This document shows positions 52,221-64,000 of a stretch of 64,000 nt of DNA, in pieces. The position numbers and the translations under genes are program-made. The DNA lies in assembly GCA_037954325.1 (NCBI GenBank), contig JBBMNZ010000055.1:220001-284000 (forward strand), read 5' to 3'. The stretch's first letter is position 1. Each line of letters begins with the position of its first letter. A model generated the notes under the pieces. That model was not told the DNA's origin. It worked only from the letters and a program-made list of their open reading frames with translations, and made no database searches. Origin of the DNA: Fistularia commersonii. Taxonomy: Eukaryota; Chordata; Actinopteri; Syngnathiformes; Fistulariidae.

Positions 52221-52881
52221 AAGACGGGCTTCCGCTTTGCTCCGCTCCTCCGCTCCTCCGCTCTTCCGCTCCGGGCCCTTGAACTCCCGATCTGCGGGAC
52301 TTCGGTGAATTCCGGGCCAGTCTTCTGCTCTTCTGCTCTCCTCCGCTTCTTCGCTCCCCCGCTTTGGACCCTGGAACTCCCGAACTGGGCCGGGCTTCTG
52401 CCCTCCGCCTCTCCTCTGCTCATCCGCTCCAGGCCCTGGCACTCCTTGTCATCCAGTCATTCGCATGTGCGAGCCCGGAGGTCCGGGAGCTCCACTCAAA
52501 CGTCCGGGGGATAAGGGTAAGGGGTCCTGCTCCCCCCCCCCTCGCCGCCTCTGAGAAGAGAAACATCTCCTCCGCTCCTCCGCTTCTCAGCTCCTCCGCT
52601 CCTCCGCTGCGGAACCAGGTACTACCGATCCGCCAGACTCAGGTGAATTGCGGACAGGGCTTTTGCTGTCCTCCGCTCCTCCGCTTTGGGCCCTGGAACT
52701 CCCGAACCGCTGGACATAAGCGAATCAAGGCCGGGCATCTGCCCTCCTCCGCTCCTCAGCTCATCCGCTCGTGGCCCTGGTACTCCCAGTCCGCGGGAAC
52801 CCCCCCCCCACCCACCCACCCACCAAAACAAACTCTCACACACACATAAACACACGCACACACACACACACACACACACCA

Positions 52882-52943
<62 letters not shown>

Positions 52944-53265
52944 GAACTCATCATAGCTGTGCTAATAGCATTGGCCGAAACGTATCCACAACAAAACAAA
53001 CATTAGCTCATCCACTCATTCACATATGTGTGTGCCCAGAGGTACGGGAGCTCCAGTCATACGTCCGGGTGATCTATGTCCGGAGAAGGCTCACATTGGC
53101 CGGTCTAAGGGGTCCTGCTGCCCCCAAGCTTCCCCGCCTTTGAGAAGAGAAACATAACTCCGCTCCTCTGCTCCTCCGCTTCTCAACTCCTCTGCTCCTC
53201 CGCTATGGGCCCTGGTACTCCCGATCCTCCGAACTCAGGCGAATAGCGTGACGTGCTTCTGCTCT
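52221..53265. repeat. CTCCGCTC / CA satellite, fifth block
   Basis: Starts as a duplicate of 47291-47700, then has about 600 bp more, including the ggacataagcgaatc tag, a C-run, (CA)n at 52836-52940 and a full core, before returning to the sequence seen at 47700. Confidence 0.87.
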
Positions 53266-53400
53266 CCTATAAGCCCCTACACACTTCAAACACGGCTGTT
53301 ATCACCCTGTTACTGCATTGCAATGACACCCATTTGCTTTTGATCTCAGTGTCTGCCACCGTAAGGAAAAAGCGGGGGGACGGGGGGGGTGACGGGAGAC
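53266..53400 (+). repeat. Diverged module X relative
   Basis: Duplicate of 47750-47875. In frame it reads SNTAVITLLLHCNDT, compared with SYMDVITLLLYFNDT in module X. Confidence 0.5.
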
Positions 53401-53939
53401 ATAAGGGCATTCGTTCTGTATGTAATCAGAAGTTAATAGTGTTAACGGTTTGCGAGAAATTTTTAATGCTGGACAAAAACAGAAAATTAAAAGGAAATAA
53501 TTAAATAAATAGATAGAAAAATAAAATTAAAAACTAAAAAAAAAATTGCAAGGGGAATACAACATGTAATTAAGTTGGCCGTTCACAAGGAATCTCAGAC
53601 ATCAAACTGTTTTTAATTGAACATAAATAGTACACACAAATATACAAATGTACAAATAAACATGGCAAGGTAGAACTGAATGTCAATGAAACAACCAGGG
53701 ATGAGGAAGCAACGGACATAAGGACATTTGTTCTGTATGTAATCAGAAGTTAATAGTGTTAACGGTTTGTGAGAAATTTACAGTGCTAGACAAAAAAAAG
53801 AAATTAAAAGGAAATAATTAAATCAATAGATAGACAAATAAAAAATTAAAACGAAAAAAAAATTGCAAGGGGAATATAACATGTAATTAAGTTGTTGTTT
53901 TTTTTTTTCCAAAAAAAAGGAATCTCAGACATGGGTAAC
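53401..53939 (+). repeat. Two R1 copies in tandem
   Basis: Duplicate of 47876-48415. Confidence 0.7.
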
Positions 53940-55535
53940 TGTATATTTTTTAGTTTTTGGATTTTTCCATAAGTTTTAAGGATTTTTTTTTTATAATTCA
54001 AAATCGTTTATGAAGAAATTAAAATTTGGGGAGCATTTTTGCATTCTGTTTTTGTGAATGAAGAACTTGGCCAGGCCTAAAAGAACATTGACATAGAGTT
54101 CATCTGTTATGTTGCTTATAAGTAAACCAAATGTGATATCATCTTTTGAGAGGGAAACTGGTGATGAGGGAATGAGAATGAGAAAAAATATATGGTCAGT
54201 GGTTTCAATGTTGTCTTCACAAAATGTACAAATATTATCTTCAAAAGTAAAGCGTACCCGCAATAATTCCTTAGATGGGTAGATGTCATTCATAATTTAG
54301 AAGTGGGTCTCTTCTTGCCTTGGGGGGTATGGGTAGAGTCAGACACATAGTTTGCAGCGTGGCAATCGATTCCTTATCAAATTTATTTCAAATATTATTT
54401 TTGTTTTGACGTCCAGGGAACAAGTTTCCTGTGAAACATGTCCTAATAAAGGAGTTGCTGCACTTTCTGTCCAGAATTGAGATTCCCTGGAGTGATAGTC
54501 GGGGTAACTGTGGTTGTACGGTTCGGTGCGTCATTATATTTTTGGTCAGGAATACAAATTGTCGAGGCAGTGCGTTTCGTGACTATATCAACTCTAATAT
54601 GGGAGGCTTAAATCTGTGTGTAGTACAGAACTGTTCATAGTCTAGACGACTGCCATTGTCATCCATCAAGTCAATTATTGACCATATACCTTTCTCAAAG
54701 CATTCCTTGTAAAACAGAGGTTTGTTGCCACGCAGTACATATCTATTGTTCCAAATTATTGTACTGTGTGGTGAGAAATTGTGTACATATATCATTTTCC
54801 AGTATAATAGTATTTGTTTATGGAACTCTGAAAATTGGACAGGAATCTTGTTGATATCCAAGTCAGAGATAAGTAGAAGACTTAGGCTGCCGACTATGTT
54901 GAATAAGTAGTTTGGAGTACAATACCAGAAAGAATGATGATGTTTGATCCAGGATTTCAACCAGTTCACCTTCAATGTCCCATTCAGGCAGTCCAACTCT
55001 ATCACTTTCAGCCCTCCTTCACTTGTTTCTTTCACCATATGAGAGTTTTTTAGATGGTGTGGTCTGTTCCTCCAGATAAAGTTGAAATTTATTTGGTTAA
55101 TAGATTTTATGAGTTGATTTGGAGCAGCATTGGAATACACTGGGTATATACATCTGGATAAACATTCCATTTTAGTCAAATATATCGGGCCTAATATTGA
55201 TAAATCTCTTTGGAGCAATATATTCAATTTAGCTTTACTTTGATTCAGTTTAGATTCAATGTTCCTGGATTGATTTAACTTTTGGTCCTTAGATAGGAAA
55301 ATGCTCAAGTATTTTATTTCTGATTTGATAGGAACATTACTGATTTCCTTTAGTGGTGAGTCATGCAGCTCAAGAAGTTTGCATTTCTTTAAGTTTAATG
55401 ACAATCCTGAAGCCTTGGAGAATGTTTTAATTTTTTCAACGCTTATTGGGACTTGATGTTCATTTTTCAAAACTAAGGTTGTGTCATCTGCCAGCAGGCT
55501 AATAACAATTTCTGTCCCCGACATTATTTCTGTCC

Positions 55536-55537
<2 letters not shown>
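53940..55537 (-). pseudogene. L1/Tx1-like LINE ORF2, RT end to C-terminus (copy c)
   Basis: Duplicate of 48416-50009 (offset 5528). The long frame 55644-54583 is open through the position where copy b has a TGA. It stops at 54580-54582 (AAG-to-TAG in ELI-K-LRNALP), then continues to RKCS. The C-terminal CTFCEDNIETTDHIFF piece is at 54293-53991 in another frame. Confidence 0.86.
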
Positions 55538-55634
<97 letters not shown>

Positions 55635-55749
55635 ACTCACACACACCTTAATTCCACTCTTTTATATACGCATGTCTGGAGTTCCGGGAGCTCGTTCTCA
55701 ACGTTCTGGGGATAATCATAGCTGTGCTGATAGCATTAGCCGAAACGCC
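55538..55749 (+). repeat. (CA)n and linker
   Basis: CA tract 55538-55648 with two CAGA interruptions, then half-core and gtgctgatagcattagcc. Confidence 0.85.
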
Positions 55750-55955
55750 CCCCCACACCACCACCACCCCACACACACACATTAGCTCCTCCATTCATTC
55801 ACATGTACACGCCGGCTGCTCCGGGAGCTCCACGCCGACGTTTCGGGGATCGATGTCCGGAGAAGGTGCACCATTGCCGGTCCGCGGTGTCCTGTAGACC
55901 CCCCCCCTCCATACACACATGCAATACGCCTTGAAACGCATCGCTCGCACCGGCG
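55750..55955 (+). repeat. R2 repeat, fused to satellite
   Basis: R2 through cgcatcgctcgcaccg, then at about 55955 it switches to satellite (gcgtcctactgcccctaaac). The switch is near a shared CG-rich word. Confidence 0.7.
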
Positions 55956-56139
55956 TCCTACTGCCCCTAAACTTCCCATCCTCTGCCATTGAGAAGAGAA
56001 ACATTACCTCCGCTCCTCCATTCCTCCGCTTCTCCGCTCCACCGCTCCTCCGCTCCTCCGCGATGGGCCCTGGTACCCCCCCCCATCTAAACAAACTCTC
56101 ACACATACACACACGAACACACTCACACAGACACAAAAA

Positions 56140-56184
<45 letters not shown>

Positions 56185-57126
56185 TAACTCATCTTAGCTG
56201 TGCTAATAGCATTAGCCGAAACGCATCCACAACCAAACAAACATTAGCTCATCCACTCATTCACATGTGTGTGCCCAATGGTCCGGCAGCTCCAATCATA
56301 CTACCGGGTGATCTATGTCCGGAGAATGCTCACATTAGCCCGTCTAAGGGGTTCTTCTGCCCCCAAGCTTCCCCGCCTCTGAGAGAAGAAACATTACCTC
56401 CGCTCCTCTGCTCCTCCGCTTCTCAGCTCCACCGCTCCTCCGCGATGGGCCCTGGTACTCCCCCCCCTCCCCCCCACCTAAACAAACTCTCACACAAAAT
56501 CACTCACACACACACAAAAACACACAAACACACACACACACACATACACACACACCTGAACTTATCATAGCTGTGCTAATAGCATTAGCCGAAACGCATT
56601 CACAACCAAACAAACATTAGCTAAACCACTCATTCACATGTGTGTGCCCAATGGTACTCCCTGTCCACGACCCCCCCCCCCACCAAAAGAGCCTCTCACA
56701 CACACACACACACACAAAGACACTCACACACACACAGACACACACATAATCACATACACATACCTTAAGTCTTCATAGCTGTGCTAATAGCTTTAGCCGA
56801 AACGCATCCACAACCAAACAAACATTAGCTCATCCACTCATTCACATGTGTGTGCCCTGGTACTCCGTGTCCGCGACCCCCCCCCCCCACCAAAACAAAC
56901 TATCACACACATACACAAAGACACTCACACACACACACACACTGACACACATACACACATTAAGTCATCATAGCTGTGCTAGTAGCATTAGCCGAACGCA
57001 TCCACAACCAAACAAACATTAGCTCATCCACTCATTCACATGTGTGTGCCCAATGGTCCGCTTCTCCGCTCCACCGCTCCTCCACTATGGGCCCTGGTAC
57101 TCCCGATCCGCCGGACTCAGGAGAAT
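55956..57126. repeat. Composite satellite, sixth block, part 1
   Basis: Long units (core, CTCCGCTC, C-run, CA) and short units of about 200 bp (actccctgtccgcgacc, C-run, CA, gtgctaatagcattagcc, cactcattcacatgtgtgtg). Interrupted at 57126 by a LINE 3' end. Confidence 0.88.
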
Positions 57127-57527
57127 TAAGAATAAGAATCAGAACAACTTTATTAATCCCGAAGGAAATTGCAGTGCCAGAGTTAAAGAAAATATAACAG
57201 TAATAAATAATAAAAGAAAGGCAGAATTATAAATAAAAATAAACTATAAACTATAAAGTGTTTCAGTGAAACTATAGAGTGTCTTAGTAAGCACTGATAA
57301 AACTATAAGTGTCTTAGTAACAAGTGGGGTAAGGAGTGCGCAATAGTATGATAGAAGGGAACATTATAGTGTAGCTGTTATGAGATGAGATGAAATATTG
57401 CACAATGTAGCTGTTATGAGATGAAATATTGCACAGTTTCTGAATATTGCACAGAAATGAGATATTGCACATTTTTGTTTGTTTTTAAGTTAAAGATAGG
57501 TTTTTATGGTTGCCGGCGGCTGAATGG
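57127..57527 (-). repeat. Non-LTR LINE 3' end inserted in satellite (L2/CR1/Rex1-like)
   Basis: The minus strand ends ...gggattaataaagttgttctgattcttattctt, i.e. an aataaag signal and a short attct-type tail typical of fish L2/CR1-group 3' UTRs. Upstream are several tattgcaca repeats. The uninterrupted satellite is at about 58690 (ggactcaggagaattatggg). Confidence 0.65.
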
Positions 57528-59464
57528 GACGTGCTTCTGCCCTCCATCCGCTCCACAGCTCATCCGCTCCAGGCCCAGCTACCCCCTGTCCGCGCCCCCC
57601 CCCCACCTAAACAAACTGTCACACACATATACACAATCGCACACACAAACACACACACACACACACACAAGAACACACAAACACACAAGAACACACAAAC
57701 ACACAAACACACACACACACACACACACCTTAAGTCATCATACCTGTGCTAATAGCTCCCAAGCTTCCCCGCCTCTGAGAGGAGAAACAATACCTCCGCT
57801 ACTCCGCTTCTCAGCTCCACCGCTCCTCCGCTATGGGCCCTGGTAACCCCCCCACCTAAACACACTCACACACACACAAAAACACACAAACACACACACG
57901 CACACACACACACATACACACACACAAACACACACACAAACACACCTTAACTCATCATAGCTGTGCTAATAGCATTAGCCGAAACGCATCCACGACCAAA
58001 CAAACATTAGCTCATCCACTCATTCACATGTGTGTGCCCAATGGTCCGGGAGCTCCAATCATACGTCCGGGGGATCTATGTCCGGAGAATGTGAGCATTA
58101 GCCCGTCTAAGGGGTTCTTCTGCCCCCAAGCTTCCCCGCCTCTGAGAGAAGAAACATTACCTTCGCTCCTCTGCTCCTCCGCTTCTCAGCTCCACCGCTC
58201 CTCCGCTATGGGCCCTGGTACTCCCCCTCCCCCCCCACCTAAACAAACTCTCACACAAAATCACTCACACACACACAAAAACACACAAACACACACACAC
58301 ACACATACACACACACACCTTAACTCATCATAGCTGTGCTAATAGCTTTAGCCGAAACGCATCCACAACCAAACAAACATTAGCTCATCCACTCATTCAC
58401 ATGTGTGTGCCCTGGTACTCCGTGTCCGCGACCCCCCCCCCCCCACCAAAACAAACTATCACACACATACACAAAGACACTCACACACACACACACACAC
58501 TGACACACATACACACATTAAGTCATCATAGTTGTGCTAATAGCATTAGCCGAAATGCCTCCACAACCAAACAAACATTAGCTCATCCACTCATTCACAT
58601 GTGTGTGCCCAATGGTTCGCTTCTCCGCTCCACCGCTCCTCCGCTCCTCCGCTCCTCCGCTATGGGCCCTGGTACTCCCGATCCGCCGGACTCAGGAGAA
58701 TTATGGGACGTGCCTTTGCCCTCCATCCGCTCCACAGCTCATCCGCTCCAGGCCCAGCTACCCCCTGTCCGCGCCCCCCCCCACCTAAACAAATTGTCAC
58801 ACACATATACACAAACGCACACACAAACACACACACACACACACACACAAGAACACACAACACACAAAAACACAAACACACACACACACACACACACACC
58901 TTAAGTCATCATACCTGTGCTAATAGCTCCCAAGATTCCCCGCCTCTGAGAGGAGAAACAATACCTCCGCTACTCCGCTCCTCCGCTTCTCAGCTCCACC
59001 GCTCCTCGGCTATGGGCCCTGGTACCCCCCCCCCACCTAAACACACTCACTCACACAAAAACACACAAACACACACACGCACACACACACACACATACAC
59101 AAACACACCTTAACTCATCATAGCTGTGCTAATAGCATTAGCCGAAACGCATCCACTACCAAACAAACATTAGCTCATCCACTCATTCACATGTGTGTGC
59201 CCAATGGTCCGGGAGCTCCAATCATACGTCCGGGGGATCTATATCTGGAGAAGGCTCACAGTGGCTGGTCTAAAGCGTCCTACTGCCCCCAAACTTCCCA
59301 TCCTCTACCTTTGAGAAGAGAAAAATGACCTCCGCTCCTCCATTCCTCCGCTTCTCCGCTCCACCGCTCTTCCGCGATGGGCCTTGGTACCCCCCCTCCA
59401 CCTAAACAAACTCTCACACACACACACATGACCACCCTCACACAGACACAAAAACAAACAAACA

Positions 59465-59497
<33 letters not shown>

Positions 59498-61476
59498 TAA
59501 CTCATCATAGCTGTGCTAATAGCATTAGCCGAAACGCATCCACAACCAAACAAACATTAGCTCATCCACTCATTCACATGTGTGTGCCCAATGGTCCGGG
59601 AGCTCCAATCATACGTTCGGGGGATCTATGTCCGGAGAATGCTCACATTAGCCCGTCTAAGGGGTTCTGATGCCCCCAAGCTTCCCCGCCTCTGAGAGGA
59701 GAAACTATATGTCTGCTACTCCGCTCCTCCGCTCCTCCGCTTCTCAGCACCACTGCTCCTCCGCTTTGGGCCCTGGAATTCCCGAACCGCTGGACATAAG
59801 CGAATCAAGGCCGGGCATCTGCCCTCCTCCGCTCCTCAGCTCATCTGCTCGAGGCCCTGGTACTCCCTGTCCGCGACCCCCCCCCCACCTAAACAAACTC
59901 ACACACACACACACACACGAACACACACACAGACACACACACACACACACCTTAACTCATCTTAGCTGTGCTAATAGCATTAGCCGAAACGCATCCACAA
60001 CCAAACAAACATTAGCTCATCCACTCATTCACATGTGTGTGCCCAATGGTCCGGCAGCTCCAATCATACGACCGGGGGATCTATGTCCGGAGAATGCTCA
60101 CATTAGCCCGTCTAAGGGGTTCTGCCCCCAAGCTTCCCCGCCTCTGAGAGAAGAAACATTACCTCCGCTCCTCCGCTCCTCCGCTCCTCCGCTTCTCAGC
60201 TCCACCGCTCCTCCGCTATGGGCCCTGGTACTCCCCCCCCCCACCTAAACAAACTCTCACACAAAATCACTCACACACACACAAAAACACACAAACACAC
60301 ACACACACACACATACACACACACCTTAACTCATCATAGCTGTGCTAATAGCATTAGCCGAAACGCATCCACAACCAAACAAACATTAGCTCATCCACTC
60401 ATTCACATGTGTGTGCCCTATGGTACTCCCTGTCCGCGACCCCCCCCCACCAAAAGAGCCTCTCACACACACAAAGACACTCACACACACACAGACACAC
60501 ATATACACTCATACACACACCTTAAGTCTTCATAGCTGTGCTAATAGCTTTAGCCGAAACGCATCCACAACCAAACAAACATTAGCTCCTCCACTCATTC
60601 ACATGTGTGTGCCCTGGTACTCCTTGTCCGTGACCCCCCCCCCCCCCCCCCCCCCTACCAAAACAAACTATCACGCACATACACAAAGACACTCACACAC
60701 ACACACACACTGACACACATACACACATTAAGTCATGATAGCTGTGCTAATAGCATTAGCCGAAATGCATCCACAACCAAACAAACATTAGCTCATCCAC
60801 TCATTCACATTTGTGTGCCCAATGGTCCGCTTCTCCGCTCCACCGCTCCTCCGCTATAGGCCCTGGTACTCCCGATCCACAAACACACACAAACACACAC
60901 ACACACACACAAGAACACAAAAACACACAAACACACAAACACCCACACACACACACACCTTAAGTCATCATAGCTGTGCTAATAGCATTAGCCGAAACGC
61001 ATCCACAACCAAACAAACATTAGCTCGTCCACTCATTCAAATGTATGTGCCCAGAGGTCCTGGATCTCCGGTCATACGTCCGGGGCATCTAATTCCGGAG
61101 AAGGCTCACATTTGCCGGTCTAAGGGGTCCTGCTGCCCCCAAGCTTCCCCGCCTTTGAGAAGAGAAATATAATATCGCTCCTCCGCTCCTCCGCTTCTCA
61201 ACACCTCCGCTCCTCCGCTATTGGCCCTGGTACTCCCGATCCTGCAAACTCAGGAGAATTGCGAGAGGTGCTTCTGCTCTCCTCCACTCCTCCGCTTCTC
61301 CGCTCCTCCGCTTTTCCGCTTTGGGCCCTGGAACTCCCGAACCGCTGGATGTAAGGGAATCACGGGCTGGGCTTATGCCCTCCTCTGCTCCTCAGCTCAT
61401 CCGCTCGAGGCCCTGGTACTCCCTGTCCGCGACCCCCCCCCACCTAAACAAACTCTCACACACACACACAGACACA

Positions 61477-61514
<38 letters not shown>

Positions 61515-62280
61515 CACACCTTAACTCATCATAGCCGTGCTAATAGCATTAGCCGAAACGCATCCACAACTAAACAAACATTAGCTCTTCCACTCATTCA
61601 CATGTGTGTGCCCAATGGTCCGGGAGCTCCAATCATACGTCCGGGGGATCTATGTCCGGAGAATGCTCATATTAGCCCATCTAAGGGGTTCTGCTGCCCC
61701 CAAGCTTCCCCGCCTCTGAGTGGAGAAACAATACTTCCGCTACTCCGCTCCTCCGCTTCTCAGCTCCACCGCTCTTCCGCTATGGGCCCTGGTACTCCCC
61801 CCCTCCACCTAAATAAACTCTCACACATACACACACAAGAACACACTGACACACAAACACACAAAGACACACACACAGCTCAGCTCCACCGCTCCTCCGC
61901 TTTGGGCCCTGGAATTCCCGAACCGCTTGACATAAGCGAATCACGGGCCGGGCTTCTGCCCTCCTCCGCTCCTCAGCTCATCCGCTCTTGGCACTGGTAC
62001 TCCCTGTCCGCGACCCCCCCCCCCACCAAAACAACCTCACTCACACAAACACACAAAGACACTCACACACACACACAGACACACACACACCTTAAGTCTT
62101 CATAGCTGTGCTAATAGCGTTAGCCGAAAAGCATCCACAACCAAACAAACATTAGCTCATCCAATCATTCACAAGTATGTACCAAGAGGTCCGGGAGCCC
62201 CGGTCATACGTCCGGGAGAGCTATGTCCATAGAAGGCTCATATTGGCCAGTCTAAGGGGTCCTGCTGCCCCAAAGCTTCC
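57528..62280. repeat. Composite satellite, sixth block, part 2
   Basis: Irregular units of roughly 200-560 bp. Across 55956-62280 the marker gtgctaatagc (or a one-base variant) occurs about 18 times, each time next to its own (CA)n and C-run. Core variants (ccgggagctccaatcatacg, ggatctatgtccggagaatg) recur in the long units. No gene-like sequence; frames rich in H/T/P are compositional. Confidence 0.9.
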
Positions 62281-64000
62281 CCGCCTTTGAGAAGAGAAAC
62301 ATAAGTCTGCTCCTCCGCTCCTCCGCTCCACCGCTCCACCGCTTCTCCGTTCTTCCACTCATCCGCTCCGCCGCTGATCCGCTCCGGGCCTTAGTACTCC
62401 AGAACTGCTGGACATAAGCGAATCAGGCTCCAAGCCCTGTTACTCCCTATCCGCGGGACTCTGTCGAAATATGGACCGTGCTTCCCCTCTCCTCCACTCC
62501 TCCGCTCCTCCGCTCTTCCGCTCCTCCTCTCCTCCGCTCCTCCGCTTCTCCGCTCCTCCGCTCCTCCGCTCCTCCGCTCCTCCGCTCCTCCGCTCCTGGC
62601 CCTGGTACTCCTGAACTGCTGGACATAAGCGATTCAGGCTCCAAACCCTGGTACTCCCCTTCCGCGGGACTCAGGCGAATTGTCGGACGGGCTTCCGCTC
62701 TCCTCCGCTCCTCCGCTCCTCTGCTCTTCCGCTCCTCCGCTCCTCCGCTCCTCCGCTCCTCCGCTCCTCCGCTCCTCCGCTTCTCCGTTCTTCCGCTCAT
62801 CCGCTCCGCCGCTCATCCGCTGCTGGCCCTGGTACTCCTGAACTGCTGGACCTGGGCGAATCAGGCCCCAGGCCCTGGTACTCCCTCTCCGCGGGACTCA
62901 GGTGAATTGTCGGCCGGGCTTCCGCTCTCCTCCGCTTCTCTTCTCATCCGCTCCTCCGCTCCTCCGCTGAAGTTCCTGGTACTCCTGACCGTTGGATATA
63001 AGTGAACCTGCTCAAGGCCCTGGTACTCCCAATCCGCGGGACTCTGGCGAAATGTGGACCGTGCTTTCCCTCTCCTCCGCTCCTCCACTCATCCGCCCCT
63101 CCGCTCCTTTGCTCCTCCGCTCCTCCGCAATGGCCCTGGTACTCCTGAACTGCTGAACATCATTTAATCACGCTACAGGCCCTGGTACTCCCTTTCTCCG
63201 GGATTTAGGCATATTGTGGTCCATGCTTCCACTCTCCTCCGCTCCTCCGCGCCTCTGCTCCTCCGCTCCTCCGCTCCTCGGCTCCTCCGCTCCTCCGCTT
63301 CTCCGTTCTTCCGCTCATCCGCTCCGCCGCTCATCCGCTACTGGCCCTGGTACTCCTGAACTGCTGGACCTGGGTGAATCAGGCTCCAGGCCCTGGTACT
63401 CCCTCTCCGCGGGACTCAGGTGTATTGTCGGCCGGGCTTCCGCTCTCTTCCGCTTCTCCCCTCCTCCGCACCTCCGCTCCTCCGCTCCTCTGCTCATCTG
63501 CTCCTCCGCTCCCCCGCTCCAGGCCCTGGTACTCCCAATCCACGGGACTTAGGCGAATTGTCGGCCGGGCTTCCGCTCTCCTCCGCTCCTCCGCTCCTCC
63601 ACTCCTCCGCTCCTCCGCTCCGGCCCTGGTACTCCTGAACTGCTGGACATAAGCGAAACAGGCTCCAGGCCCTGGTACTCCCTTTCCGCGGGACTAAGGC
63701 AAAAAGTGGGCCGGGCTTCCGCTCTCCTCCGCTCCTCCGCTCCTCCACTCATCCAACCCTCCGCTCGTCCGCTCCTCCGCACTTGGCCCTGGTACTCCTG
63801 AATTGTTGAACATCATTAAATCACGCTTCAGGCCCTGGTACTCCCTCTAAGCGGGACTCAGGCGAATTGTCGGCCGGATTCCGCTCTCCTCCGGTCCTCC
63901 GGTCCTCCGGTCCTCCGGTCCTCCGCTCCTCCGCTCCTCCGCTCCACCGCTCCGGCCCTGATACTCCTGAACTGCGGGACATAAGCGAATCAGGCTCCAG
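62281..64000. repeat. (CTCCGCTC)n minisatellite with ggccctggtactcc spacer
   Basis: Blocks of 8-9 bp CTCCGCTC(C) words alternate with a spacer of about 110 bp: ggccctggtactcctgaactgctgga, caggctccaggccctgg, actccctctccgcggg, actcaggcgaattgtcgg. Spacers start near 62598, 62825, 63132, 63343, 63622, 63785 and 63953. There are no CA tracts here. The array runs off the window end. Confidence 0.9.

Noticed and set aside
61221..62105. Long frames rich in His, Thr and Pro in the satellite (up to 294 codons)
   Set aside because: CA repeats and CTCCGCTC words contain no stops; composition, repeated units and absence of codon structure argue against genes.
55956..62280. CRISPR-like array (regular repeats with variable spacers)
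   Set aside because: Units are hundreds of bp, the variable parts are CA and C-runs, and the context is vertebrate transposons; no cas genes.

Overview
This 64 kb window looks like vertebrate, most likely teleost fish, repetitive DNA. The reasons are the mix of Ty1/copia LTR elements, RTE-, L1/Tx1- and L2/CR1-like LINEs, a gammaretrovirus-like env remnant and very abundant (CA)n. I found no single-copy host gene, rRNA, tRNA or CRISPR array. The only intact long coding sequence belongs to a copia retrotransposon.

Layout: 1-1442 is a patchwork of LTR, L1 and unnamed repeats running into a CA/CTCCGCTC satellite. 1443-5916 is a complete copia element (copia-A) with 156 bp LTRs and a 5 bp target duplication. 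5917-7862 resumes the interrupted satellite. 7863-12691 is a nearly full-length second copia family (copia-B, minus strand). 12692-20739 is a mosaic in which a deleted third copia (copia-C), an exon-like module (module X), (CTT)n tracts and RTE LINE pieces alternate. 20740-22735 holds repeats, satellite and a copia-B 3' end. 22736-28301 is an inverted copy of much of 17.1-20.4 kb. 28302-30130 is the 5' half of copia-C. 30131-32110 is an endogenous retrovirus env with a probable 3' LTR region. 32111-35536 holds L2, a complete copia-C-type LTR, L1 and small repeats. 35537-45548 is a near-identical direct copy of 9140-20739, followed by a copia-B 3' half (45549-46886). 46887-55955 contains two tandem copies of an L1/satellite block. 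55956-64000 is a long composite satellite ending in a (CTCCGCTC)n minisatellite.

The autonomous machinery here is copia-A, and formerly copia-B (protease, integrase, RT and RNase H motifs all present but interrupted by stops). Copia-C copies lack RNase H and could only have moved in trans, or been copied passively by duplication. The RTE element inserted into copia-B RT, leaving an 18 bp target duplication and an (AAG)n tail, and all large RTE copies here descend from that one insertion. Later direct, tandem and inverted duplications produced a higher-order array of [module X - (CTT)n - RTE 3' end - copia-C RT]. The three copia LTR types share a primer-binding site complementary to the anticodon arm of initiator tRNA-Met, i.e. 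half-tRNA priming. Names such as copia-A/B/C, R1, R2 and module X are labels used only in this annotation.
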